Positions 22,172 to 33,502 are shown, counted from the first letter of the stretch. The stretch: 64,000 nt of DNA from Lucinisca nassula (GCA_963580285.1 OY757026.1:89564651-89628650); one strand, 5' to 3'. Numbers and translations are program-made. Notes: generated by a model from the letters alone, not told the origin.

Positions 22172-22465
22172 TTTGTTTGATTTGAGGTTAAACGTCCCCG
22201 TCAACACAGTATATGTCATTTTGGAGACGTTGTTTCCAATTTTGTGGGACTTTTACCCGACATTGAGATGAAATGACATCTCAATCCCTGTCGCTCAATG
22301 AAACCAATAGGGTTTATAAGCATGGACAGTCCGACTCGCACCGCGGTTCCTGGACAGGCTTAGATCCTCTAAGCGGTTTACCAGTACTAGTGTGAGGACG
22401 GTTTCAGCTCTGCGTGGAAGCATCATGCAGCCGTTCTATTTCTTCAAGCCCCGATTGGCGGGGGA
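22172..22465 (-). mobile_element. SINE-A (duplicated at 52543-52840)
   Basis: Full-length minus-strand copy from 'gcccccgcc'-type head at 22465 to the CAAA tail at 22172. Confidence 0.9.
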
Positions 22466-22606
22466 ACAGGGGAATGACAAACATACATGACATCACATAA
22501 CATAACATTGTCAGTTACAGGCCAGACAGACAGATCAGTAATACATCACTAGTGAATGGGGCTGTGGCCGCGATGTGCTTTTAATCATAAAAGCGGTACA
22601 TACCAT

Positions 22607-22903
22607 GTTTGTTTGATTTGAGGTTTAACGCCCCCGTCGTCACTGTAAAGGTCATTTTGGAGACGTTGCTTCCAATTTTTGGAACTTTTATCCGACACTG
22701 AGATGAAAAGACATCTCAAGCCCTGTCGCCCAATGAAACCAATAGGGTTTATAAGCATGGACGGTCCGACTCGCATCGCTTTGCCTGGACAGGCTTAGAT
22801 CCTGTAAGCAGTTTACCAGTACCCGTGTGCAGTTTGATTTCAGCTCTGCGTGGAAGCATCATGCAGCCCATCTATATCTTCAAGCCCCGATGGGCGGGGG
22901 CCG
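22607..22903 (-). mobile_element. SINE-A (duplicated at 52981-53277)
   Basis: Full-length minus-strand copy; carries 'cgcccccgtcgtcactgtaa' in place of the usual 'cgtccccgtcaacactgtaa'. Confidence 0.9.
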
Positions 22904-23168
22904 GCGGTATAAACCATAGGTCCTGAGCAATCTACAGGTTCTGAGCAATCTATCAAAATGGTATCACTGGTATGAATCAAGGTTGAGGGATCGATAAATT
23001 TACCGAAATAAAGTCGCTTCCAAGAAACCCTTGTAATGCGAAAATAAACTCTGACACCTCAATATTGTTTGAGAAAAACCTTAGTGAAAACATACAAAAA
23101 ACAAATGTCCACTGAAATTACTTGAAAACCGAGGCAATATAGCTAATCTTTCAAGGACTACACATTTT

Positions 23169-23171
<3 letters not shown>

Positions 23172-23200
<29 letters not shown>
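23172..23200 (+). repeat. (CT)n microsatellite
   Basis: About 14 units here against about 16 at 53545-53576 in copy 2. Confidence 0.9.
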
Positions 23201-23201
<1 letters not shown>

Positions 23202-23225
23202 AGACGAAAATTTGTGATATTTTAA

Positions 23226-23445
23226 CCCATATATGCCTAGTGGCCCTTTTTTGGGACGTTGGCAAACAATGTAGACCCAGATCAGACGCCGCATAACGCG
23301 GCGTCTGATCTGGGTCTACACTGTTTGCTCAAAGAACATACATTTTTGTACAACTTACATTAAACAAAACAAATCTGACACCCCTATAATTGAAAATGGA
23401 CAACTCCAAATTTATATGATGGAAGATTCCATTGTCATATATGGG
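23226..23445. mobile_element. 220-bp piggyBac-like MITE, present only in copy 1
   Basis: Bounded by TTAA on both sides (23222-23225 and 23446-23449), with termini CCCATATATG and CATATATGGG. Copy 2 has a single TTAA at the matching place (about 53595), the empty site. The interior holds a 30-bp-arm hairpin ('agatcagacgccgcataac' / 'gcggcgtctgatctgggtct'). TTAA duplication with CCC/GGG ends is the hallmark of piggyBac-type transposition. Confidence 0.9.
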
Positions 23446-23449
23446 TTAA

Positions 23450-23958
23450 GCTTTTTAGCTGAATTAAAAAAAATATTACAACCTCGCTGAGACCGTTTTC
23501 GCAAGTACCCAATGTCGAATCCACGCAAAGTTTAAATGGCCTCTTTCAGTTGAACATTTGTGATACTCCACAGACTATGGATGCTCAATAATTAGGCGGT
23601 TCTACTTGTTTTTGGGGCCGGAAATACAAACCTGTGGGTGGCCCTGCAGATACCGCTTTTCTCGGCAACATTGTGTAAGAAACCAGCAAACTGATAAGCG
23701 TTACAGCTGACCAGTATAACAACATAAATTAGAGCCCTCAACAGGCAATAAAAGTCAGATTAATGAATATTTCTCTGGAAAAACTGATTAAGCATTTAGA
23801 TAGCTGTGGTCGGTCTTTAACGAACTTTACAGGAGTATTCATAGCCTGGGCTTGTTTATCTAATGAAACTTAATTGGGCGAATACATGATGCTATGGCTT
23901 CTAAGCGACTTAAAAAAAATCCACCCGACAAGCTACATGTCAAAACGTCTAGCTAAAA
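23450..23958. other. No gene seen
   Basis: Matches 53597-54092 in copy 2, with a ~17-bp difference near 23470. Confidence 0.4.
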
Positions 23959-26900
23959 CCAGAGGACCAGTGGTCCTGTAAACGCTCACCTGACACCTGG
24001 TCCTGGTGTACATTTTAATGTTAGCACAGAGCGCGGGTCATAGTAATAAAGTGCGGGACAAACATGGAACCGGTGAATCTTGTGATTGAAAAAAAATATT
24101 TACCAAATCATTTTTCTATTTTTTTTTTTCTTTCTTGTTCCTATTAGCAAGAAACATTACTTTCCATCGCAAGATCTTTGTTATTCCATCAAATAATTGC
24201 AAATTTTGATAAAGTCATTATTGATGATCGGCCAGGTAGAAAATACCGCTTAAGTCAATTATCAATTAATTTGACACTTGTGTAAACATCCTTTTTATTG
24301 TTGTCATGTGTAAAAAATAATTTAACAGTTGATTGACCGTTGCTCAGGGCTCGGGAAAACCGATTTTTTTTCGGTCCCAGACCGAAATTCAGAAATTGGG
24401 ACCGATTGGAAACGGCCCAAAGCCGCAAAAATCGGTCCGATACTGGTCCAACATTTAGGAAATTTTCGCTGATTCAGTCAAATATTTAGGATATTATCAA
24501 ATTCTGTAAACTTAAAACTTACTTAGTTCAGATGTCAATCCGTTAATTACACATGATTAATCCAATAATCGCCTCGTCAATTTGTGTTTCTAGGTCAATG
24601 GCTTCATGGGTCTGGAGAAGAAGATTTTGGAAGGCTTTTTACCATATATGGGTGTGGCAGCCATCTTGGTCATGTGACCCAGACCCTGCGAACTGAGGCT
24701 CCAAATGAAATTTGGCTTTGATTGACCTTTCAGTTTTGGAGAAGATCTTTGAAAATGGTGGACGGACAGACGACTGTTTGTTTGTTTGATTTGAGGTTTA
24801 ACGTCCCCGTCAACACTGTAAAGGTCATTTTGGAGACGTTGCTTCCAATTTTGTGGGACTTTTACCCGACATCGAGATGAAATGACACCTCAAGCCCTGT
24901 CGCCCAATGAAACCAATAGGGTTTATTAGCATGGACGGCTGTCCAAGGTCATTTAATGACCTTGACCTTTCTTATCCATAAATCTTCATGTATTGTTTAC
25001 CTGAGCTACCTATTTTTGTGTCGTAGTCTTCAATGGTTTCCTAAATATTCATTATTTTCACTTTTTCCCATGCAAAAGCCCAAGTCTGCAAATTTGACAT
25101 AGCCATAAAATAGGTCAAGGCCATCCCAGGGTCACCATTTTTACAAGCTATGATGGGCTCAAGTACCAGATGCTACAAGCCAACTTTCAAGGTCATTGGC
25201 TTCATGGTTCTGGAGAAGAAGATTTTTGAAGGCTTTTTACCATATATGGGCATGGCTGCCATCTTGGTCATGTGACCCAGACCCCGCGAACAAACTTTCG
25301 TTCCCCCTTCCTACTGAAGCTCCACATGAAATTTGGCTTTGATTGGCCTCCCTGTTTTGGAGGAGAAGGTCTTTGAAAATGGTGGACGGACGGACAACGG
25401 ATGGACGGACGACAGACCATGGCTATACTATAAGCTCACCTATGAGCCTAAAGGCTCAGGTGAGCTAAAAATCAATTATTTTCACTTTTTCCCAAGCAAA
25501 AGCCTAAGTCCGCAAATTTGACATTGCCGTAAAATAGGTAAAGGTCAACCCAGGGTCACCATTTGAACAAATGATGATAGGCCCGTGTACCAGATGCTTC
25601 CTGCCAAGTTTCAAGGTCAATTGCCTTACGGTTCTGGAGAAGAATAATTTCGAAGTGTTTTTACCATATATGGGCATGGCCACCATCTTGGTCATGTGAC
25701 CTGGACCATATGAGCAAATTTTCATTTGTTCATCATATAAAGGATCCATATCAAATTTCACTTGAATTGGGCCAGCGGTTTCTGAGAAAAAACTGTTTGA
25801 AATATGGAACCTGGTTAATCTTGGTCCCAGGTCACTGAATGATGACTTTTCTTACCCATGAATCTTCATGTATTCATTTACTTTACCTGATCTACCAATT
25901 TGGTGACATTGTCTTCAATGGTTTCCTAAAAATCCATTATTTTCACTTTTTCCCATGCAAAAGCTTAAGTTGACAAATTTGACACTGCCATAAAATAGGT
26001 CAAGGTCAACCCAGGGTCAGCATTTGTAAAAACTATGACGAGCCCGAGTACCATATGATATATGCCAAGTTTCAAAGCCATTGGCCTTACGGTTCTGGAG
26101 AAGAAAATTTTTGAAGGCTTTTTACCATATATGGGCGTGGCGGCCAGCTTGGTCATGTGATCTAGACCGTACTGGCAACTTTTCATTTGTTCAACTCACA
26201 AAAGCTCCATATTGAAATTCACTTAAATTGGCTCAGTAGTTTCTGAGAAAAAATGTTTTTTTTTTTTTAATATGAAATCAAAGTGACATTGGTCTAAGGT
26301 CAATGAATGACCTTGACCTTTCTTACCCATAGATCTTCATGTATTCAGTTACTTTACCTAATCTACAAATTTTGGTGACACTGTCTTCAATGGTTTCCCT
26401 AAATATCCATTATTTTCACCTTTTCCTATGCAAAAGCCTAAGTCAGCAAATTTGACATTACTGTAAAGTAGGTCAAGATCAACCCAGGTTCACCATTTGA
26501 ACAAATTATGATAGGCCCGAGTACCATATGCTACATGCCAAGTTTCAAGGCCATTGGCCTTACGGTTCTTGAGAAGAAGAAGTTTCTTTACCATATATGG
26601 GCGTGGTGGCCATCTTGGTCATGTGATCTAGACCATGTTGGCAGCTTTTCATTTGTTTAACTCCCAAAGGCTCCATATTGAATTTCACTTCAATTGGCTC
26701 AGTAGTTTCTGAGAAAAAATGTTTGAAATATGGAACCTGCGTGACCTTGGTCTAAGGTCAATTAATGACCTTGACCTTTCTTACACATAGATCTTCATGT
26801 ATTCAGCTACTTTACCTTATCTACTAATTTTGGTGACACTGTCTTCAATGGTTTCCTAAAAATCCATTATTTTCACTTTTTCCAATGCAAAAGCCTAAGT

Positions 26901-27762
26901 CGGCAAATTTGACATTGCTGTAAAATAGGTCAAGGTCAACTCGGGGTCACCATTTGTACCGAAACTATGATGGGCCTGAGTACCATATGCTACATGCCAA
27001 GTTGCAAGGCCTTACGGTTCTTGAGAAGAAGAATTTTTAAGGCTTTTTACCATATATATAGGCGTGACGGCCATCTTGGTCATGTGATCTAGACCGTATT
27101 GGCATTTTTTCATTTGTTCAACTCACAAAGGCTCCATATTAAATTTCACTTAAATTGGCTCAGCAGTTTTGGAGAAAAAAATGTTTGAAATATGGATCCT
27201 GAATGACCTTGGTCTAAGGCCAATGAATGACCTTGACCTTTCTGACCCATAGATCTTCATGTATTCAGTTACTTTACCTGATCTACAAATTTTGGTGAAA
27301 CTGTCTTCAATGGTTTTCCTATAAATCCATTATTTTTACTTTGCCCCATGCAAAAGCCTACTTTGGCAAATTTGACATTGCTGTAAAATAGGTCAAGGTC
27401 AACCCGGGGTCACCATTTGTACAAACCATGATGGGCCCGAGTACCATATGCTACATGCCAAGTTTCAAGGCCACTGGCCTTATGGTTCTGGAGAAGAAGA
27501 TTTTTGAAGGCTTTTTACCATATATGGGCATGGCGGCCATCTTGGTCATGTGATCCAGACCCCGCGAACAAACTTTCGTTCCCCCATCCCACTGAGGCTC
27601 CATATGAAATTTGGCTTTGATTGGCCCTGCAGTATAGGAGAAGAAGATCTTTGAAAATGGTGGACGGACGGACGGACGGACGGACGACGGACGGACGGAC
27701 GGCCGACGGACCATGGCTATACTATAGGCTCACCTATGAGCCTAAAGGCTCAGGTGAGCTAA
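23959..27762 (+). mobile_element. Rolling-circle-like (Helentron/HINE-like) element A, ~465-bp internal units
   Basis: Begins C-CAGAGGACC...GGTCCTG hairpin, then 'cgctcacctga'. Ends with the hairpin 'ggctcacctatgagccta' / 'aaggctcaggtgagc' and CTAA at 27759-27762. The interior repeats every ~465 bp the block 'accatatatgggcgtggcgg', 'catcttggtcatgtgatc' and 'aaggtcaa', at about 24641, 25238, 25663, 26125, 26590, 27049 and 27516. A second CTAA terminus with the same hairpin at 25468 shows nesting. A (GGAC)n tract precedes both ends. Copy 2 lacks the whole block 23959-29278. No coding capacity. Confidence 0.65.
24775..24937 (-). mobile_element. SINE-A, 3' half, inside element A
   Basis: Minus-strand copy from the CAAA tail at 24775 to 'ggtttattagcatggacggc'; 5'-truncated. 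It lengthens one ~465-bp unit to ~597 bp. Confidence 0.85.
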
Positions 27763-29278
27763 CAAGAGGGCCATGATGGCCCTGGATCGCTCACCTGATC
27801 CATAGTGTAACAAGTGGGCCCCAGAGAGGGCCATTATTGGCCCCAGGGCTTTAATGTGCATAATGTTGAGGGAGGTCTTAAAGGTGAAGCTTCATACCAA
27901 ACATCAACAAAGGCTATAATTTGAACAATCTTGGCAAAGGTCCACTAGATGAAGCTACACATCAAATATCAAAGACCTGGGCCTAGCGGTTTCAGAGAAG
28001 AAGATTTTTTAAGATTTTCCCTATATAAGCCTATGTAAAACCAAAGGGCCCCGGGACGGGGGCATTTTTTGCCCCAGCACTATAATTTGAACAATTTTGG
28101 TAGGGGTCCACTAGATGAAGCTTCATACCAAATATCAAAGTCCTGGGCCTTGTGGTTTCAGAGAAGAAGATTTTTGAAGATTTTCCCTATATAAGCCTAT
28201 ATAAAACCAAAGGGCCCCGGGGCGGGGGCATTTTTGGCCCCAGCACTATAATTTGAACAATCTTGGTAGGGGTCCACTAGATGAAGCTTCATACCAAATA
28301 TCAAAGACCTGGGCCTTGTGGTTTCAGAGAAGAAGATTTTAAGGATTTTCCCTATATAAACCAATGTAAAACAAAAAGGGCCCCGTGGCGGGGGCATTTT
28401 TTGTCCCAGCACTATAATTTGAACAATCTTGGTAGGAGTCCACTAGATGAAGCTTCATACCAAATATCAAAGTCCTGGGCCTTGTGGTTTCAGAGAAGAA
28501 GATTTTTAAGATTTTCCCTATATAAGCCTATGTAAAACCCAAGGGCCCCGGGGCGGGGGCATCTTTGGCCCCAGCACTTTAATTTGAACAATCTATGTAG
28601 GGGTCCACTAGATGAAAGTTCATACCAAATATCAAAGACCTGGGCCCTGTGGTTTCAGAGAAGAAGATTTTTAAAGATTTTCCCTATATAAGCCTATGTA
28701 AAACCAAAGGGCCCCGTGGCGGGGGCATTTTTTGTCCCAGCACTATAATTTGAACAATCTTGGTAGGGATCCACTAGATGAAGCTTCATACCAAATATCA
28801 AAGTCCTGGGCCTTGTGGTTTCAGAGAAGAAGATTTTTAAAGATTTTCCCTATATAAGCCTATGTAAAACCAAAGGGCTCCGGGGCGGGGGCATTTTTGG
28901 CCCCAGCACTATAATTTGAACAATCTTGGTAGGGGTCCACTAGATGAAGCTTCATACCAAATATCAAAGACCTGGGCCTTGTGGTTTCAGAGAAGAAGAT
29001 TATTTAAGTTTTTGGTGAAAAAAATCTATTTTTGGCTCCTGTTACCTAGATATGCAACGGACCGGAACCATTTGAACAACTTTGAAAGGGGACCACCTAA
29101 GGATCATTCCTGTGAAGTTTGGTCAAAATCCGATCAGTGGTTTAGGAGGAGATGTCGTTTAAAGAAATTGTTTACGGACGGACGCACGGACGGACGGACG
29201 CACGAACGCACGCACGACGGACGACGGACAAAAAGTGATCCCAAAAGCTCACCTCGTCACTACGTGACGGTGAGCTAA
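27763..29278 (+). mobile_element. Rolling-circle-like (Helentron/HINE-like) element B, ~165-bp internal units
   Basis: Begins CAAGAGGGCC...GGCCCTGGATCGCTCACCTGA directly after element A's CTAA, with no bases between. About seven units of ~163-166 bp ('tttgaacaatcttggtaggg', 'ccactagatgaagcttcata', 'ttccctatataagcct') follow. It then has a unique 3' block ('gaacaactttgaaaggggac'), a GGAC/GCAC-rich tract and the terminal hairpin 'gctcacctcgtcactacgtg' closing at GGTGAGC-TAA (29278). The subterminal GCTCACCT near the 5' end is the inverse of AGGTGAGC at the 3' end. Confidence 0.7.
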
Positions 29279-29420
29279 AAATAACTCTCCTAAAAGCCAT
29301 TATACATTTAAATCTGACATGCCTTACTCATCTCTTACAAAAATGAACTCTTTTTCGCTGAGGTGTTGTTGTGTCTTGAAATAAGAATCTTATTTTAAGA
29401 GAATCGGAGAAAATACGCCT

Positions 29421-29724
29421 TTTGTTTGTTTGTTTGAATTGAGGTTTAACGTCTCGGTCAACACTGTAAAGGTCATTTTGGAGACGTTGCTTCCAATTTT
29501 GTGGGACTTTTACCCGACATTGAAATGAAATGACATCTCAAGCCCTGTCGCCCAATGAAACCAATAGGGTTTATTAGCATGGACGGTCCGCCTCGCACCG
29601 CGGTTCCTGGACAGGCTTTGATCCTCTAAGCGGTTTACCAGTACTAGTGTGCGGGCCGGATTCAGCTCTGCGTGGAAGCATCATGCAGCCCATATATTTC
29701 TTCAAGCCCCTATGGGCGGGGGCG
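29421..29724 (-). mobile_element. SINE-A (duplicated at 54239-54530)
   Basis: Full-length minus-strand copy, head 'gcccccgcccataggggctt'. The copy-2 version lacks 'ttggagacg'. Confidence 0.9.
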
Positions 29725-29879
29725 AAAATACGCCTTTTAGTTTGTTGGATGGTGTATAAAGCCTTAAAAATGTAAACAGTAAACATCCGGGGAAAATGTA
29801 GGAAGTGTGTTGGGGGTTGGGGGGGGGGGGGGGTTGATGTAAACTTTTTGAAGTTTCATTTCTTGTTTGGTATAAAAAT

Positions 29880-30114
29880 GAGCCCCGCCAAGCGAATTTG
29901 GGTCTTCGAGCATTCCGTCATGACAAATTTTAACTGCGCATGCCCAGCCATTCAGAGGGGCAAGGGATATGGATTTCTGTCTGAAGGTTCCTCTTGATTA
30001 ACTGCTTGTATGAGCGAGCAGCGAAGGTTCTGGCGAGACTGCGCGGATGCGCAGGCTCGCCTGAACCTTCGCTGCTCGCATAAGCGATAAGTACCAAAAT
30101 CGCTTGACGGGGCC
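29880..30114. mobile_element. 235-bp TIR MITE (family GC; duplicated at 54693-54929)
   Basis: Ends 'gagccccgccaagcgaattt' and 'aaatcgcttgacggggccc' are inverted. The interior hairpin has arms 'gcgagcagcgaaggttctgg' / 'ctgaaccttcgctgctcgc'. A third, inverted copy lies at 47774-48010. Confidence 0.8.
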
Positions 30115-30474
30115 CATATGATTCATATTCTAAAGCATTTGTCTTTTGATCAGAAAACCGAAATGCTATGTTTTTGCGTTTTTTCCCAATTTATTTTATT
30201 TTGTTCTGCAAGTTTGGTGACACTGCATTATTTTTAAATCCGCTATACATACCAAAACGTAAACCAAACATACATTAGAAATTATTAGAAATAATACTTA
30301 CAGTGCAGGGCCATGTGATCAGTATTGGCCCGAGTAGAAAACAGCGCTCTCAATATGCACCTGCCCTTATCATGAATTTAATTAACATTAACATTTCTCG
30401 AAAAATTGAAAACAAATAAAAGAAAAAAAAATCTACAAATAATTATAAAAAAACGCCCATTAATGAAGATTACT
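30115..30474. other. No gene seen
   Basis: AT-rich. 30360-30470 is loosely similar, inverted, to 19900-19990. Confidence 0.4.
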
Positions 30475-30652
30475 CTGCATTACTGTGTATAACTGTGAAT
30501 TTCTCTGCATTACTGTTTTTAGTAAACTACATTACTGTTCATTACTGAACATTTCTGTGGAGTACTAAACATTACTGTGGATTACTTAACATTACTGTAC
30601 ACTACTGTGAATTACTGTACATTTTGCTACATTTTGCTACATTACTGTTTTT
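30475..30652 (+). repeat. Array of ~10-bp units (ACATTACTGT)
   Basis: Inverted relative to 19701-19895; duplicated at 55288-55473. Confidence 0.85.
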
Positions 30653-30956
30653 AGTCAACCCGCAAAAATGCATGTTCTTGTGATTGGGCGCTTACGATTC
30701 TTGTAGATGCCAACAGCCAGGAGTCTTTTGCAAAAGCACAAAGCAAAACACGAAGCCTTTACAGAGTCCTTGCTATCTGTACATACAGAAAATCCATTTT
30801 TTTCTCATGTACTGGAACAGCCCATGACCTTTGTAAGAGGATAAAAATCCTTAAGTCTGTAAATGTGCTTACTACGTAATATGAGTGTGTAACTGTGTAT
30901 ATTATGCTTGAGTTGAGTTTGCTCCTCACCTCTTCCATCACCAGTATATAAACTGT

Positions 30957-31396
30957 TTGAACTTACTACGCGACACTGAGGCATTCTATAACCCGAAAAT
31001 CGCCCCAAGGTCGAGTTCATCATCGAGGGGATCCCCAACCAACTCTTTAGCCAAGGGGTGCGCTCTTACCAGATGTTTGATGAAACGAGGAAGCTCTTCC
31101 CAGCCGGCAGCAAGCGACACCCTGAAGTGGCAACGGTCGAAAAAGACCTGGCCCTAGCCGACGTCGGCCTTGCAGAATACCTCACCAGCAAGTACGCACT
31201 GTGGCTTGACCTCAGAACAAGCGACGACGACCGTCTCCACGGCTCCAGCAGGCGGATAGAGAATGTCAGCGAAGGTGTGAGCATCCAGATAACAAAAAGA
31301 GTCGAGGCGGCTGGCGCATTGAACATCTACCTCTACGCCATCATGGATGCACAGCTTAACATCGAAGATGGCCGGTTCGTCTCAGCGGTTTATTGA
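30957..31396 (+). pseudogene. Major capsid protein (double jelly-roll type), C-terminal fragment, copy 1
   Basis: The shell protein of the virion in this element class. The first frame (30957 to about 31003, LLRDTEAFYNPKI) breaks into a second frame that runs ~130 codons to TGA 31394-31396. That frame includes EFIIEGIPNQLFSQGVRSYQ, LADVGLAEYLTSKYALWLDL, NVSEGVSIQITKRVEAAGAL and the end LYAIMDAQLNIEDGRFVSAV. The assignment rests on position directly upstream of the packaging ATPase and on my recognition of this C-terminal pattern from polinto-like capsids; it is not proven by a search. More than half of a normal capsid gene is missing at the 5' side, where sequence switches to AT-rich host-like DNA. 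The 3' end overlaps the ATPase start. Confidence 0.5.
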
Positions 31397-31974
31397 GGAA
31401 CGATTAAAAGAGTTCCTACCGCGCACGGCCCATTCGGCGACAATCAGCGGGCAGACGGGATGCGGAAAAACCGTTTTTATCCTCGATCTGCTCGAAGGCT
31501 CCTACCGGGGGTTATTTCAGCACGTAGTGGTTCTGTGTCCCATCATACGGTACAACAGTACGTATCAGCAGCGCCCCTTAATCTGGACGGACTCTGAGAT
31601 TTATGTTCTATACCCCGGTGAGCGCCGTCACGATTACTTGCGAGCGTTTTACCGGGTGTTCCAGGGCGAGCCGACCCTATACATCATAGACGACTGCAGC
31701 GCTAAAAGGGCTTTGACGAAGAAGAAAGACATGGTGTCAGAGCTGGCGTTCTCGGGCCGCCACGCGGAGCAGTCTGTCTTGGTCCTCACGCAGAAGTACG
31801 CGCTTGGTCTGTTTGTTCCACTGCAAGGATCGTGACTCGTTCGAAGACTGTCTGCGTGAAAATGACGTGATCCCCGCACGAGGACGGGAGTTGGTGCGGC
31901 AACAGCTAGCCGAGACAAAACACGCTAAGCTTCTGTTGAAGACTGATCAACCCGCTGATTATATTATCATGTAA
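31347..31974 (+). pseudogene. FtsK/HerA-type DNA-packaging ATPase, frameshifted, copy 1
   Basis: Motor ATPase that would pump viral DNA into the capsid. The frame from ATG 31347 (or the more likely ATG 31368, residue 8) has the Walker A loop GQTGCGKT at residues 35-42, a Walker B strand LYIIDDCSA at 111-119 with its two acidic residues, and SGRHAEQSVLVLTQKYALGL around residue 136, matching the sensor region of A32-like packaging ATPases. The frame closes at 31833-31835, but coding sequence resumes in another frame from about 31816 (DSFEDCLRENDV to DYIIM) and stops at 31972-31974, so one frameshift breaks the C-terminus. Copy 2 has the same break. The start overlaps the capsid 3' end by ~30-50 bp, as in compact viral gene blocks. 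Confidence 0.8.
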
Positions 31975-32035
31975 TGATCATTACGTGATTAATATTGCTT
32001 AGCGGTTGCGAAGCAGTTGCGTATCAACAACAACG

Positions 32036-32860
32036 ATGTGCTCAGTAGCGGCCGTAATCGCTGTACTTGGCCTGCATGTGGCGCTGCTTTTCGCTGTCTT
32101 TTTTATCCTTTCTCGGGTGATCCAGATGTTCGCCGCGCATGTATGCGCATGCCTGCGACTCCATTTTAGACAGGTCAGCCCTTGTTGCAAAAGAATGGAC
32201 TGTGACGAGCTGAAAGACCAGATGCTTGACGACCCAGCGTCGCCAGACAGGCAACTGGCGCATGTTGCAAAGTAACAAGCGCCACGGAAAGACGACAGGG
32301 TGCAAGAATACCGCGAAAGGCTCGCTGCAACAGTAGTAGGAGGTTCGGCCAGGAAATACGGAATTGTGGGTCACGGAAAGGCCTTGACCGTCGACCAGGT
32401 CGAGGAGCTGAGTGACTCTGATGTCGAGAGGCTCTACGCCCTTTACTCCGCCCGATTAGGGGCAGACATGTCAAAGACGATTTCGAATGCGGCTCTTGGG
32501 CTGTATGCGGGACTGGTCGGGAGGTTCGTCCCGATCCCGGACCAATAAGGGCTCATTCGCGATCTTGGAAGCGATCCGTTTCTAGGTAGTGCACTTCTTC
32601 AAGGCGCTGCCAGCGAACTCTATTACCACTATGGCACGTGGTTAGCTCCACTCACCGTAACCGTAACGTTAATCACTTTCAAGCATGCCGGATTTGAACA
32701 TTGCTGCCCCTTCAATTCATCATACAGTGATGGCGGAGAATTTGATGATGGTGGGGAAGGATCAACAGCCGGACGCTGCAACTCAGCAGGCAAACGTTGC
32801 GACGCCACTGGCGCAGCCCGTACTGGCGGAGCCAGTAACGCAAAGAGTGACGAAGCCTAA
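32036..32860 (+). pseudogene. Membrane-associated viral protein with two in-frame stops, copy 1
   Basis: From ATG 32036 the frame has a hydrophobic segment (about residues 5-28, VIAVLGLHVALLFAVFFILS), a Cys-rich stretch (HVCACLRLHF, CCKRMDCDEL), TAA at 32273-32275, then QVEELSDSDVERLYALYSAR, TAA at 32546-32548, then DLGSDPFLGSALLQGAASEL and a second hydrophobic stretch. The final TAA is at 32858-32860. All three pieces share one frame (274 codons), and the second and third have no start codon of their own, so a single ancestral gene with two nonsense changes is the simplest reading. Its function is unknown; conserved membrane proteins at this position are usual in related elements. Its 3' end overlaps the next gene in another frame. 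Confidence 0.5.
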
Positions 32861-33197
32861 AGACCCGAAAAAGGTTGCAGCCGGTCGTGCCGGCGCCGCG
32901 GGTTGAAAGGCCAAGCAAGAACGACTGCTCAAGGAGATTCAGAAAACCAAAGGAAAACATCATGTCACGAATAACGATGTTGCTGCCGTTGTTGTTGCAG
33001 AGCAACAGCAACAACGACAGGAACAGCACGGTAATCTGCCAGAAGGACAAAGAGCCTGGACCCCATGGATCATCGGGGTTTGTCTTGCGGGTGGTATTGC
33101 TGTTGCAGTGAGCCTATCGCGGCGACAAGTTCCTTCGATGGGCGCTCCGAGTCGAATAGGAAGTAATCTGCGCAACAGGATAAACCCCGGGCCGTGA
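32685..33197 (+). pseudogene. Small viral protein with Gln-rich middle and C-terminal membrane segment, one TGA, copy 1
   Basis: ATG 32685 opens a Pro/Ala/Gln-rich N-terminus (QQPDAATQQANVATPLAQPV) with lysines. TGA at 32904-32906 interrupts, then the same frame continues through a basic helix (KQERLLKEIQKTKGK), a Gln run and one hydrophobic helix (WIIGVCLAGGIAVAV) to TGA 33195-33197, 170 codons in all. TGA in place of an expected charged or small residue fits CGA-to-TGA decay. Function unknown; a minor virion or assembly protein is possible. Confidence 0.45.
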
Positions 33198-33242
33198 AAC
33201 AATTAGAGACCAGGCCACATCCATTCTATGGAATAAGCAACC

Positions 33243-33353
33243 ATGACAATCCCGGCAACTGACGGTAAAATGCTTGTCAACGCGCTCTACCATAGCGCAG
33301 TCGTCTGTGGCATCGCTGTTGATTACGCCCGGCTTGGCAAGATGGCGATGGGT

Positions 33354-33384
<31 letters not shown>

Positions 33385-33498
33385 TTGGTAGCCTCCCGAA
33401 GCTATACATCACACCCCATACTTGACGCCGCTCTCGCCATGGCAACCAAAGATATGCTAATTAAACAGGGGATTATACCTGCTGATATCATGAAGTAA
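33243..33498 (+). pseudogene. Short conserved viral ORF disrupted by a G run, copy 1
   Basis: ATG 33243 gives MTIPATDGKMLVNALYHSAV, then YARLGKMAMG, until a (GT)n-(G)n expansion at 33352-33382 shifts the frame. The intended end, LDAALAMATKDMLIKQGIIP to ADIMK, is in another frame and closes with TAA 33496-33498. In copy 2 (58062-58293) the run is short ('gatgggggtggggagtgg'), so the expansion happened after the copies diverged. The next gene starts 4 bp downstream. Confidence 0.45.
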
Positions 33499-33502
33499 TA
33501 AA

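Noticed and set aside
30475..30652. Telomere or interstitial telomeric repeat
   Set aside because: The unit ACATTACTGT is not TTAGGG-like and is too variable.
32042..33202. Minus-strand frames of ~80-110 codons across the viral small-gene block
   Set aside because: They are shadows of the plus-strand genes; the plus-strand frames join into long continuous readings with membrane segments and an operon-like order.
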